Shown piece after piece: positions 10,574 through 18,297 of a DNA stretch of 58,623 nt; position 1 is the first letter of the stretch; the number at the start of each line of letters is the position of its first letter. Made by a program: the position numbers and the translations under genes. The notes below the pieces were generated by a model. The model was not told where the DNA came from. It did no database searches and saw only the letters and a program-made list of their open reading frames with translations. Location of the stretch: assembly GCF_002441695.1 (NCBI RefSeq), contig NZ_JXJW01000019.1:1-58623 (forward strand). Direction: 5' to 3'. Origin of the DNA: Pseudolactococcus piscium (GTDB lineage Bacteria > Bacillota > Bacilli > Lactobacillales > Streptococcaceae).

Positions 10574-10779
10574 AAAAATTTTATAAGTTTAAATACATAT
10601 ATCTAATAGAATTAGCCATTATTGCTGTTCAAATCATGTTAGTGGTTGCTGTGATGCATAATAATGACCAAGATGCTGTTGCGCGTGGCAAATATCTGCT
10701 TGATCAGCATGATAACGCTAATGAGGTTAAAGTAATCATAAATAAGCAGAAAATAGCTCCCAAGCTGGCCCTTAAGTAA
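10570..10779 (+). CDS. Small single-pass membrane protein, unknown function
   Basis: 69 residues: a basic start (KKFYKFKY), one hydrophobic helix at about residues 10-29 and a charged, probably extracytoplasmic tail. I do not recognise a family. Start GTG 10570 is preferred because AAAGG lies at 10556-10560 and the leader ORF stop overlaps it; the in-frame GTG 10561 is an alternative. After its stop the sequence contains a short coding-like stretch in another frame (10793-10897), so the gene may be a decayed version of a longer one. Confidence 0.45.
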   Translation: MKKFYKFKYIYLIELAIIAVQIMLVVAVMHNNDQDAVARGKYLLDQHDNANEVKVIINKQKIAPKLALK

Positions 10780-10908
10780 GCCAAACGATTAGTGTTTTGA
10801 TGGAAATAAGGGTAAAAAAGGGTTGCTGTCTGAGGTAACACATATGCTAAGTAATGGTCATGAAGTAACAAGTGAAGGCACCATGAAGCACTAGATGATA
10901 AGCACTTA

Positions 10909-11346
10909 TCAAAAAGTAGGACATAAATAAGTCGTAACAAGATAGGCAAAAAATAAAAAAGGGAGAAAAGGAATTTCTTTTTCTTTTTTGTTTATAAAAA
11001 TAAGATAATAAATGAGTGCGAGTGAGCTTGCTATAAATAGACAGAATATGAGCTGAAAAAATGAGATAGAAAAACTAATCAGGCTTAAATATAAGAAATC
11101 ACCAGATCCAATTTTAAGCTGCAAGATTGTCGTCAGTCCTGCAAGCATCAAGCAGATTAAAATGAGTAGATTAAAGTCAACAGTTAGCAACAGTATCACA
11201 AAAATGATAGCCCATATCAGCAAGGGATAGGCATGATATTTGATATCAAAATAGACGAGTGGCAGGGAAGCTAAACAAATAATAACACAAGAGAAATCTA
11301 GCTGAAACCACTCCAAATAAGATGGAAATAACTGTAAAAGTGCCAT
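10909..11346 (-). CDS. Minimal prepilin peptidase-like (A24) membrane protein
   Basis: 145 residues with about five hydrophobic segments. It retains the two aspartates of the type IV prepilin peptidase family: FDIKYHAYPLLIW (first D, in the place of D-x6-P) and KIGSGDFLYL (second D, GxGD). It also has a C-terminal PFLPFLFFAY matching the family's PFGPFL. The N-terminal methyltransferase part with its cysteine motif is absent; streptococcal ComC-type peptidases are about 220 residues. An in-frame stop lies two codons upstream of ATG 11346. It could be a truncated competence peptidase or a genuine catalytic-core-only form. No pilin genes lie nearby. Confidence 0.6.
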   Translation of the reverse strand: MALLQLFPSYLEWFQLDFSCVIICLASLPLVYFDIKYHAYPLLIWAIIFVILLLTVDFNLLILICLMLAGLTTILQLKIGSGDFLYLSLISFSISFFQLIFCLFIASSLALIYYLIFINKKEKEIPFLPFLFFAYLVTTYLCPTF

Positions 11347-11429
11347 ATTTATCTATACGAAAAATAAACAAAATAGTTGCTAAAATCGCTGTTTTTTCCT
11401 ATAATTAGAGTATCGAACCACTTAAAAAA

Positions 11430-11453
11430 GATGACGAAAAGTTGTCGTCATCT
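11430..11453. other. Perfect hairpin between the A24 gene and dps
   Basis: GATGACGA / TCGTCATC, 8 bp. The T-run follows only on the minus strand (the plus strand has AAAAAA just before it), so it could end minus-strand transcripts entering the A24 gene. No minus-strand gene lies upstream. Confidence 0.5.
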
Positions 11454-11493
11454 GCTTAATGGGGTTAGGTTTAATTTGGTCACTTTGCGCTAT

Positions 11494-11526
11494 GTAAATC
11501 ATCAAGTAAGATTTTTTTTGATTTAC
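11494..11526. promoter_or_regulatory. Inverted repeat upstream of dps
   Basis: GTAAATCA at 11494-11501 and TGATTTAC at 11519-11526 are perfect inverted copies. They lie immediately upstream of the probable -10 TATAAAAT (11537-11544). A dyad at this distance suggests an operator for a dimeric regulator. It does not match the PerR consensus. Confidence 0.4.
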
Positions 11527-11559
11527 TAGTCTCATTTATAAAATAGATGAAGGAGAAAA

Positions 11560-12021
11560 ATGTCTAGAGAAAAAACAAAAGCAGTGCTAAATCAATCAGT
11601 TGCAGACTTGTCAAAAGCCGCAGCTTTGGTGCATCAGGTTCATTGGTATTTACGTGGTCCTGGTTTTATGAAGTTACATCCTAAAATGGATGAATTGATG
11701 GCTGGTTTGAATGGCTATTTAGATGAATTATCAGAACGCTTGATTACGATTGGTGGATCACCAGTATCAACGCTTAAAGAATTTGATGAGCTCTCAAAAA
11801 TCGACATGGCGCCTGCAGCATGGGGCAAATCAACTGAGGAACGGCTAACAGAAGTTGTTAAAGCTTATAAATATCTATCTGACTTGTTCCAAGATGGGAT
11901 TGACGCAACGGATGAAGAGCATGATGCTGTCACAAATGATATCTTTACGAGTGCTAAGGGTGCTATTGAGAAAACGGTATGGATGCTTGAATCTGAACTT
12001 GGATTAGCACCAGGATTATAA
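11560..12021 (+). CDS. dps: Dps-family ferritin-like DNA-protection protein
   Basis: A 153-residue subunit of a dodecameric shell that oxidises ferrous iron with peroxide and limits Fenton damage. The inter-subunit ferroxidase ligands are visible in [22 protein letters not shown] (histidines and aspartate) and DELSERL. A later helix has WMLESELG. Length fits Dps. AAGGAG precedes ATG 11560. A dyad in the promoter region and a strong terminator mark it as a single-gene unit. Confidence 0.93.
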   Translation: MSREKTKAVLNQSVADLSKAAALVHQVHWYLRGPGFMKLHPKMDELMAGLNGYLDELSERLITIGGSPVSTLKEFDELSKIDMAPAAWGKSTEERLTEVVKAYKYLSDLFQDGIDATDEEHDAVTNDIFTSAKGAIEKTVWMLESELGLAPGL

Positions 12022-12041
12022 ATAGTAAACCGATATGAATT

Positions 12042-12066
12042 AACTCACCGATGGTGGGTTTTTTTG
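12042..12066 (+). terminator. Terminator of dps
   Basis: ACTCACC / GGTGGGT stem with a 3-nt loop and seven T residues. Confidence 0.9.
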
Positions 12067-12125
12067 ATGTCGTAACATAGAAAGATTAAGGGAGAATTAT
12101 CAGGCTAATCCTATGGTTGTCATGT

Positions 12126-12154
12126 TTGAAAATGTTTTCAAAATATGGTATGCT
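12126..12154 (+). promoter_or_regulatory. Promoter of the yqgQ-glcK operon, leaderless arrangement
   Basis: TTGAAA at 12126-12131, 17-bp spacer, extended -10 TGGTATGCT with TATGCT at 12149-12154, 8 nt before ATG 12163. Confidence 0.6.
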
Positions 12155-12162
12155 ATGATAGG

Positions 12163-12393
12163 ATGAAAACTTTATATGATGTTCAGGAATTCCTTAAATT
12201 GCATGGCTATATCAATCTTTTTAGCAAACGACTTGATGCTATTTTTTTCATGGCGCAAGAACTAAAAACACTGTACGATGCTGGACTAATTCCAAATGAG
12301 AGAGACTATTTTACTGCAGATTTGATTTTGCGTAGAGAGCATAGACTTGAAAGTGAGAAAGTAACTGATGACAAAAAAAATTATTGGGATTGA
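12163..12393 (+). CDS. yqgQ: YqgQ family protein (DUF910)
   Basis: A 76-residue cytosolic protein of the YqgQ family, with the family start MKTLYDVQEFLKLHGY and a predicted three-helix bundle. Function is unknown; it is usually encoded immediately before glucokinase, as here. ATG 12163 is chosen over the ATG at 12145 because it gives the conserved N-terminus and fits the promoter. Its last 26 nt overlap glcK in another frame, so the two genes are tightly coupled. Confidence 0.88.
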   Translation: MKTLYDVQEFLKLHGYINLFSKRLDAIFFMAQELKTLYDAGLIPNERDYFTADLILRREHRLESEKVTDDKKNYWD

Positions 12394-13351
12394 CCTAGGT
12401 GGTACAACCATTAAATTTGGTATCTTAACGACTGCAGGTGAAGTGCAAGATAAGTGGGCCATAGACACCACTATCATTGGCAATGGCAAACATATTATTC
12501 CTGATATTATTCAATCGATTAATCATCGCCTAGACTTATATCATCTTGATAAATCAGATTTTTTAGGGATTGGTATGGGGTCGCCAGGATCGGTGGATAT
12601 TATCAATAATACCGTAATAGGTGCCTATAATCTTGGCTGGGATACTCTACAAGAGGTTGGTCTAGCGATAGAGTCAGGTGTAGGACTACCTTTCTCACTT
12701 GATAATGATGCTAATGTTGCTGCATTGGGTGAACGTTGGGTTGGCGCTGGTGAAAATAATCCAGACGTCATTTTCATGACACTTGGTACAGGTGTTGGTG
12801 GAGGTATCATCGCAGCAGGTAACCTGATTCATGGCGTTGCAGGTGCAGGTGGGGAAATCGGACATGTCACAGTAGATATTAGTGATGATGCCTTTGACTG
12901 TACTTGTGGTAAAAAAGGCTGTCTAGAAACAGTCGCATCAGCAACTGGTATTGTCCGTGTCGCACGCAAACTTGCTGAAGCATATGAAGGTGAATCTCAC
13001 ATCAAAGCAGCCATAGATAATGGCGATACTGTCAGCTCAAAAGATATTTTCATTAGTGCTGAAGCTGGTGATGTTTTTGCTAATTCGGTAGTTGAAAAAA
13101 TTAGTCAATACCTAGGATTGGCAGCAGGAAATCTTGCCAATACCCTTAATCCAGACTCGATTATTATCGGTGGTGGTGTATCTGCTGCAGGTGAGTTTTT
13201 AAGATCACGTATTGAAACCTATTTCAATAGATATACGTTCCCACAAGTAAGGGAGTCTACTAAAATTAAAATTGCTGAACTTGGCAATGATGCTGGAATT
13301 ATCGGAGCTGCTAGCTTGGCTTTGAAATTCTCTGAAAATGAGGTCGCTTAA
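12368..13351 (+). CDS. glcK: Glucokinase, ROK family
   Basis: A 327-residue cytosolic kinase making glucose 6-phosphate, needed here for the free glucose released by maltose phosphorylase and neopullulanase. The phosphate loop is IGIDLGGTTIKFG at residues 5-17. The sugar-binding region has SLDNDANVAALGE and GAGGEIGH. The ROK zinc motif CTCGKKGCLE follows, and IIGGGVSAAG is near the C-terminus. It overlaps yqgQ by 26 nt and is followed 2 nt later by the rhodanese gene. Confidence 0.95.
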   Translation: MTKKIIGIDLGGTTIKFGILTTAGEVQDKWAIDTTIIGNGKHIIPDIIQSINHRLDLYHLDKSDFLGIGMGSPGSVDIINNTVIGAYNLGWDTLQEVGLAIESGVGLPFSLDNDANVAALGERWVGAGENNPDVIFMTLGTGVGGGIIAAGNLIHGVAGAGGEIGHVTVDISDDAFDCTCGKKGCLETVASATGIVRVARKLAEAYEGESHIKAAIDNGDTVSSKDIFISAEAGDVFANSVVEKISQYLGLAAGNLANTLNPDSIIIGGGVSAAGEFLRSRIETYFNRYTFPQVRESTKIKIAELGNDAGIIGAASLALKFSENEVA

Positions 13352-13353
13352 AG

Positions 13354-13746
13354 ATGTGGTTATATATCAATATTGTTTTAATTTTAATTATTATCGTCAT
13401 TCTAGGGTATCCAATGATCAATAAGTTTAGAATTAAATCTGTCGCTAAACTAGTTGATAATCGTCAATTTTCTGACCAGCTTGTAGGCGGGCAGTTAATT
13501 GACCTAAGAGAAGCTGCCGAATATCGTAGATCTCATATCTTAGGAGCCAGGAATTTACCATTTTCTCAATTTGATCAAAGTATATCTGCTATTCGTAAAG
13601 ATAAAACTGTTTTACTTTATGAAGCTGCGAAACCAACCATCACCGTACGTGCTGCACTTAAACTAAAAAAAGCAGGTTATACCGATATCTTTATTCTTAA
13701 AACTGGATTAAAGGATTGGCATGGTAAAACAAAAAAAGGAGCATGA
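13354..13746 (+). CDS. Membrane-anchored rhodanese-like protein lacking the active cysteine
   Basis: 130 residues: an N-terminal membrane helix (about 3-22) and a rhodanese domain with the typical LIDLREAAEYRRSHILGARNLPF. The loop that holds the sulfur-accepting cysteine in active enzymes reads LLYEAAKPT, with glutamate instead of cysteine. It is therefore probably a binding or scaffold domain rather than a sulfurtransferase. Streptococcal homologues in the same place next to glucokinase appear to share this loss, from memory. It sits in the yqgQ-glcK operon. Confidence 0.85.
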   Translation: MWLYINIVLILIIIVILGYPMINKFRIKSVAKLVDNRQFSDQLVGGQLIDLREAAEYRRSHILGARNLPFSQFDQSISAIRKDKTVLLYEAAKPTITVRAALKLKKAGYTDIFILKTGLKDWHGKTKKGA

Positions 13747-13750
13747 TATC

Positions 13751-14692
13751 ATGGAATCAAGACGACATCGTGCTCAGTCTGCTACAAAAATAAAAAGTAA
13801 AAGCAAACAAAGTAAGCCTAAGCATAGTGTCTTAAAAAAACTTGTTTTACTAGTTTTACTTATCGTTATCGTAAGCATTGCCCTACTTACTAAGGTGTAT
13901 TATGATGTTAAAAATGTGGCAAACAAGTCCTATCAGCCAATTACGCGTCAAACAACAGCACAACTACCCAATCTAAAAGATAAATCACCAGTCACTTTTT
14001 TGTTTATGGGACTAAACGGTAAAGTAGCAAATGATATCCTTGTTTTAACGATGAATCCTAAACAAAATAAGACGACAGTCATTAATTTGAATAGAGACAT
14101 TTTTTTAACTTCCGAAGGCACGACTTTGAAAGAGCTATATGGTAGTAAAGGTGTGTCTGGAGAAATTGATGCAGTACAAACTTTGTTAGGTACTAAAATT
14201 TCACGATATATGACTTTTGATCTGGTGGGATTAGGCGATTTTGTTGAGGCTGTTGGTGGTATCAATGTACAAAATACAATCCATTTCAACTCTGATGGAT
14301 TTGAATTTAAACCAGGTACATTAAACCTAAAAAAATCTGATGAAGTCAAAGCCTATTTAAATAAAATTGGCAATGATGCAATGAATGCTGAAGATATGCT
14401 GATTGAACGCGAGCAATCTGTTTTGATAGCAGTTGTGCCAAAAATGAAATCAGTTAATACCGTCCTAAAATATAAAACATTTCTTAATGCCTTTGGTAAT
14501 CATGTTAAAACAGATTTTCTATTTGATAATTTAAAACAACTGGGGATCAGTTATAATGGTGTTTTAGGGAATATTTCAAAACAAAATGTCAAAACAATCA
14601 AAGTGACGATTGATGGACAAGAAAGAAAGATGATTTCTGAGGAGCAAGTAAAGAAAGCGCATGATAAGTTAGAAGCAGCTTTAATAGAATAA
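13751..14692 (+). CDS. Degenerate LytR-CpsA-Psr (LCP) family protein
   Basis: 313 residues: a basic cytoplasmic start, one membrane helix (about 36-55), then an LCP-like domain. The fold is suggested by VTFLFMGL, NDILVLTMNPKQNKTTVINLNRDIFL and FVEAVGGINV. The catalytic residues of intact LCP proteins are largely lost. GVD-x-GGxGR is replaced by GLNGKV, and the YARMRHQD...GRQARQ segment is replaced by an unrelated AEDMLIEREQ stretch. Compare the intact paralogue at 19368. AAAGGAG precedes ATG 13751. It ends the yqgQ-glcK operon, and attachment of polymers to the wall is unlikely. Confidence 0.7.
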   Translation: MESRRHRAQSATKIKSKSKQSKPKHSVLKKLVLLVLLIVIVSIALLTKVYYDVKNVANKSYQPITRQTTAQLPNLKDKSPVTFLFMGLNGKVANDILVLTMNPKQNKTTVINLNRDIFLTSEGTTLKELYGSKGVSGEIDAVQTLLGTKISRYMTFDLVGLGDFVEAVGGINVQNTIHFNSDGFEFKPGTLNLKKSDEVKAYLNKIGNDAMNAEDMLIEREQSVLIAVVPKMKSVNTVLKYKTFLNAFGNHVKTDFLFDNLKQLGISYNGVLGNISKQNVKTIKVTIDGQERKMISEEQVKKAHDKLEAALIE

Positions 14693-14746
14693 CTTCAGCT
14701 TTTCCTGATAGTTGATTACGACTAGATATTTCATGATGATATAGCA

Positions 14747-14779
14747 AACCCCACCAAGTTTACTCGGTGGGGTTTTTGC
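14747..14779. terminator. Bidirectional terminator
   Basis: AACCCCACC / GGTGGGGTT stem with T-run. It lies between the converging LCP-like gene and the glycosidase gene. Confidence 0.9.
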
Positions 14780-14801
14780 ATGTATTAGAATCGACGATAG
14801 T

Positions 14802-15725
14802 CTACCGTAGTACGATGAAGTCAGCTACTGGGCGGCCATCTTGACTGGCAAAGATAGTTTGACCATTAAGTGACATCTGTGAAGAACCGCCACCATCAAG
14901 TACAACTAAGTTTTGTAAATTTAGATTAGCTACTGCAGCCATCGTCCCATCATAGCCGACACTTGTATCTGAAATAATTAAATAGATATTATTATCAGCA
15001 TCATTGCCAATATAAGAATGAATCATCCAATTGACAGTTCCATCATTCGGTAGGATAACACCATCTTTGATTAAGATGCTCCCAAAACCATAGCTTTGTT
15101 GGGCACCTTTTTTAACAATTTCGTCAGCCGGTGTTGTTAGATCATAACCTTTAGCTGAGCCATCTTTGTTAATAACGAAAGCAGCACTACCGTAGGCTGT
15201 ATTTGACCAGTTAGAGAATACCTGGCCATTGTTAATCTGAAAGCCAACAATTTGTCCACTATTCATGTCAAATCCAGATGTATTTAAAATGAGTGAATCA
15301 GGATACTTAGCTACAATGTCAGACATCATGAAAGTACCAGGGATTTGTGCAGTAGCTGTTTTAAGCACCTTTGGATTATTAGCACGATATATTGTGACAC
15401 CCTGAACAGATAAGTCAGTAAACTTGTCCAGTTTTTTCTTGGATTTAACTTTTACCCAACCAGCATCACCAGTATCTTCTTTGACATCTGCTGGTGCGAT
15501 AGCGACGGAGCTTGAAGCAACGATACCATTTGAACTACTTGTCTTTTGAGGTTTAACAGCTGAAGAATTCGTGTGTTTTGCATGTAAGACCGTGTAAGCA
15601 ATACCTGAACTGATTAGCAGTAGGATTACGATAATACTAATAAATAATGTTTTACGCTTTGTTTTCTTGGGTTTACTGCGATTAGCATCTGTCCGTTGAG
15701 ATCTTTTTTTATTTTTTACAGTCAT
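14802..15725 (-). CDS. Phosphodiester glycosidase (NAGPA) family exported protein
   Basis: 307 residues: a very basic cytoplasmic start (many KR pairs to residue 28), one membrane anchor (about 28-48), a Ser/Ala linker and a C-terminal NAGPA domain. The family motifs are LNTSGFDMNSG, GFQINNGQVFSN and near the end VVLDGGGSSQMSLNGQ. Members hydrolyse sugar phosphodiesters, and in Gram-positive bacteria they are thought to act on cell-surface polymers. It stands alone on the minus strand, converging on the LCP-like gene. The ribosome site is poor: GGAG lies about 15 nt from the ATG. Confidence 0.8.
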   Translation of the reverse strand: MTVKNKKRSQRTDANRSKPKKTKRKTLFISIIVILLLISSGIAYTVLHAKHTNSSAVKPQKTSSSNGIVASSSVAIAPADVKEDTGDAGWVKVKSKKKLDKFTDLSVQGVTIYRANNPKVLKTATAQIPGTFMMSDIVAKYPDSLILNTSGFDMNSGQIVGFQINNGQVFSNWSNTAYGSAAFVINKDGSAKGYDLTTPADEIVKKGAQQSYGFGSILIKDGVILPNDGTVNWMIHSYIGNDADNNIYLIISDTSVGYDGTMAAVANLNLQNLVVLDGGGSSQMSLNGQTIFASQDGRPVADFIVLR

Positions 15726-15858
15726 TTAAATACGATAAAACTCCAATTTTCTGTTTTTGCAGATAGTAGCTAGTTAACTTGTTACGTTATCTAGCTAGCA
15801 ATCTTTTTTCGATTATGATTAGATTGTTTAACTTTCAATACTTTATTATAAAATGGAA

Positions 15859-15952
15859 CTACGGTTAAGTCAAGCGCGGAATACGCTAAGTCTAATTATT
15901 GTCTATCTTACCATCTTTTAAGACATGGTTATATTGGTTACATGTCTTTTTT
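15859..15952 (+). ncRNA. Candidate small RNA
   Basis: A promoter with TTGTTT at 15824-15829, a 17-bp spacer and TATAAA at 15847-15852 is followed by a rho-independent terminator at 15920-15952 (AAGACATG / CATGTCTT plus T-run). No ORF lies between them. The predicted transcript of about 94 nt has an internal AGCG/CGCT stem-loop. It could alternatively be a short leader for typA that is usually terminated. Confidence 0.45.
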
Positions 15953-16025
15953 CAAAGTGTTATCTTAAGCTAGCCGATGATTGCAAAAATAATATTTTGT
16001 AAAAGCAATCACATGGCCATTTTCC

Positions 16026-16053
16026 TTGCAATTTTCAGAAAATATGTTATACT
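16026..16053 (+). promoter_or_regulatory. Promoter of typA
   Basis: TTGCAA at 16026-16031, 16-bp spacer, extended -10 TGTTATACT with TATACT at 16048-16053. Confidence 0.65.
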
Positions 16054-16123
16054 TATAAAGTTGAAAATAGAATAAAGGTCATCTCTAAAAAGTGTTCAAG
16101 TGATAGTGCGTTAAGTTTCGCAG

Positions 16124-16152
16124 ATTTGAGTTTTTTAGATTTGGTCTCAAAT
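16124..16152 (+). other. Hairpin in the typA leader
   Basis: ATTTGAG / CTCAAAT, 7-bp perfect stem with a 15-nt loop, ending 4 nt before the typA ribosome site GAGGT (16156-16160). Confidence 0.5.
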
Positions 16153-16166
16153 AATGAGGTAAAATC

Positions 16167-18002
16167 TTGACTAAATTACGCGAAGACATTCGTAATGTTG
16201 CAATCATCGCCCACGTTGACCATGGAAAAACAACACTTGTTGATGAACTCTTAAAGCAATCTGATACCCTAAATGCTAGAGCACATCTTGATGATCGTGC
16301 TATGGATTCAAACGATCTTGAAAAAGAACGTGGTATTACGATCCTTGCTAAAAATACAGCAGTTAAATATAAAGAAAAACATATCAACATCTTGGATACA
16401 CCTGGTCACGCGGATTTCGGTGGCGAAGTAGAACGTATCATGAAAATGGTTGATGGTGTTGTCCTTGTTGTTGATGCTTATGAAGGTACAATGCCGCAAA
16501 CGCGTTTTGTATTGAAAAAAGCGTTAGACCAAGGTTTGACACCAATCGTTGTTGTTAATAAAATTGACAAACCATCTGCACGTCCTGAAGAAGTCGTAGA
16601 TGAAGTATTAGAGCTTTTGATTGAACTTGGTGCTGACGAAGAACAACTTGAATTCCCAGTAGTTTATGCGTCTGCAATCAATGGGACATCAAGTCTTTCA
16701 GATTCACTTGACACGCAAGAACATACGATGGCGCCATTGTTTGAAACAATCGTTGACCATATTCCTGCACCAGTTGATAACTCTGAAGAACCGTTACAAT
16801 TCCAAGTATCATTACTTGACTACAACGATTTCGTTGGTCGTATCGGTATCGGACGTGTTTTCCGTGGGACGATTAAAGTTGGTGACAGCGTTACCTTGTC
16901 TAAACTTGATGGGTCAAAACAAAACTTCCGCGTTACAAAACTATTTGGTTTCTTCGGTCTAGACCGTGTTGAAATCAAAGAAGCAAAAGCTGGTGACTTG
17001 ATTGCCGTTTCTGGTATGGATGATATCTTTGTTGGTGAAACTGTTACACCGTCTAACCACATCGATCCATTACCAATTCTGCACATTGATGAACCAACGT
17101 TGCAAATGACATTCCTTGTCAACAACTCACCTTTTGCTGGTCGCGAAGGTAAATGGGTAACATCACGTAAGATTGAAGAACGTCTCCAATCTGAGTTACA
17201 AACTGACGTTTCTCTACGTATCGACCCAACTGACTCACCTGACCGTTGGATCGTATCTGGTCGTGGCGAATTGCATTTGTCAATCTTGATTGAAACAATG
17301 CGTCGTGAAGGCTATGAGCTTCAAGTATCACGTCCAGAAGTCATTGAACGCGAAATTGATGGCGTTCGTTCTGAACCGTTTGAACGTGTTCAAATCGACA
17401 CACCTGAAGAATACCAAGGATCAATCATCCAAGCACTCTCTGAACGTAAAGGGAACATGCAAGACATGATTAACACTGGTAACGGTCAAGTTCGTTTGAT
17501 CTTCCTCGTACCTGCTCGTGGCTTAATCGGATTCTCTACTGAATTCTTATCTATGACACGTGGTTATGGTATCATGAACCATACGTATGACCAATATATG
17601 CCTATGATTCACGAACAAATCGGTGGTCGTAGTCGTGGTGCACTTGTTTCAGCTGATTCAGGTAAAACTACAACTTACGCGATCATGGGTGTTGAAGAAC
17701 GTGGTACAATCTTTGTTAATCCAGGTACAGAAGTTTATGAAGGCATGCTTGTCGGTGAACATTCACGCGAAAATGACTTAACAGTAAACGTGACTAAAGC
17801 GAAACAAATGACAAACGTCCGTTCAGCAAATAAAGACCAAACGAACGTTATCAAAACACCACGTATTTTGACATTGGAAGAATCAATCGAGTTTATGGGT
17901 GATGATGAGTACCTTGAAATCACACCTGAATCGATTCGTCTTCGTAAACAATTGTTGAACAAAGCAGAACGTGAAAAAGCAAATAAAAAGAAAAAAAGCT
18001 AA
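16167..18002 (+). CDS. typA: Translational GTPase TypA/BipA
   Basis: A 611-residue ribosome-associated GTPase involved in 50S assembly and stress or cold adaptation. The G domain has AHVDHGKTTLVDELL (G1), RGITILAKNT (G2), DTPGHADFGGEVER (G3) and NKIDKPSARP (G4). Beta-barrel, EF-G III/V-like and a C-terminal TypA-specific domain follow, and the protein ends in a lysine-rich tail. Start is TTG 16167 with GAGGT upstream, giving the usual N-terminus MTKLREDIRNVAIIAH. Codon choice is highly biased, as in highly expressed genes. Confidence 0.97.
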   Translation: MTKLREDIRNVAIIAHVDHGKTTLVDELLKQSDTLNARAHLDDRAMDSNDLEKERGITILAKNTAVKYKEKHINILDTPGHADFGGEVERIMKMVDGVVLVVDAYEGTMPQTRFVLKKALDQGLTPIVVVNKIDKPSARPEEVVDEVLELLIELGADEEQLEFPVVYASAINGTSSLSDSLDTQEHTMAPLFETIVDHIPAPVDNSEEPLQFQVSLLDYNDFVGRIGIGRVFRGTIKVGDSVTLSKLDGSKQNFRVTKLFGFFGLDRVEIKEAKAGDLIAVSGMDDIFVGETVTPSNHIDPLPILHIDEPTLQMTFLVNNSPFAGREGKWVTSRKIEERLQSELQTDVSLRIDPTDSPDRWIVSGRGELHLSILIETMRREGYELQVSRPEVIEREIDGVRSEPFERVQIDTPEEYQGSIIQALSERKGNMQDMINTGNGQVRLIFLVPARGLIGFSTEFLSMTRGYGIMNHTYDQYMPMIHEQIGGRSRGALVSADSGKTTTYAIMGVEERGTIFVNPGTEVYEGMLVGEHSRENDLTVNVTKAKQMTNVRSANKDQTNVIKTPRILTLEESIEFMGDDEYLEITPESIRLRKQLLNKAEREKANKKKKS

Positions 18003-18026
18003 TATATTGAGTTAAGGAGGACAAAA

Positions 18027-18257
18027 ATGTTTTATTTAATCATGCTTGTTCTTTTCATCTTATGTTACTTATTTCTTATTTCTGATGAAATCAAGAAAAG
18101 TTTGAATCTATTTGTCATTATCATTGGGACAGTTTTGGCTGTGACAATTATTCTTGGGCTAATTATTCAAAACAAAACATCTATTTTGCAGGGCCTTATC
18201 ATCTTGATAGGCTTAGGCTTAATGGTTGAAAGTATTCGAGAAATTAATCAATTATAG
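18027..18257 (+). CDS. DUF3165 family small membrane protein
   Basis: 76 residues, three hydrophobic helices separated by short charged turns (SDEIKKS; NKTS) with a soluble C-terminal ESIREINQL. It resembles the streptococcal/lactococcal DUF3165 family, of unknown function. A very strong AAGGAGGACAAAA ribosome site lies 24 nt after typA, so it is co-transcribed with typA. Confidence 0.75.
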   Translation: MFYLIMLVLFILCYLFLISDEIKKSLNLFVIIIGTVLAVTIILGLIIQNKTSILQGLIILIGLGLMVESIREINQL

Positions 18258-18259
18258 AA

Positions 18260-18283
18260 AACAGTCTACGGGCTGTTTTTTTG
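18260..18283 (+). terminator. Terminator of typA-DUF3165
   Basis: AACAGTC / GGCTGTT stem with a 4-nt loop and T-run. The T-run merges into the -10 region of tsaE. Confidence 0.85.
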
Positions 18284-18290
18284 TTATAAT
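18282..18290 (+). promoter_or_regulatory. Extended -10 of tsaE, leaderless arrangement
   Basis: TGTTATAAT ends 7 nt before ATG 18298. No -35 of quality and no ribosome site are seen. Confidence 0.6.
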
Positions 18291-18297
18291 AAAGGCT

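Larger units (their letters stand above)
15726..16166 (+). other. Intergenic region between glycosidase and typA
   Basis: No protein-coding gene. It holds the divergent starts, a promoter-terminator unit on the plus strand (see the ncRNA entry), the typA promoter and a 5' leader of about 110 nt with a hairpin next to the typA ribosome site. Confidence 0.7.

Noticed and set aside
10704-10949. Minus-strand ORF of 81 codons
   Set aside because: It overlaps the end of the A24 gene and the small membrane gene, with cysteine/histidine-rich composition and no ribosome site.
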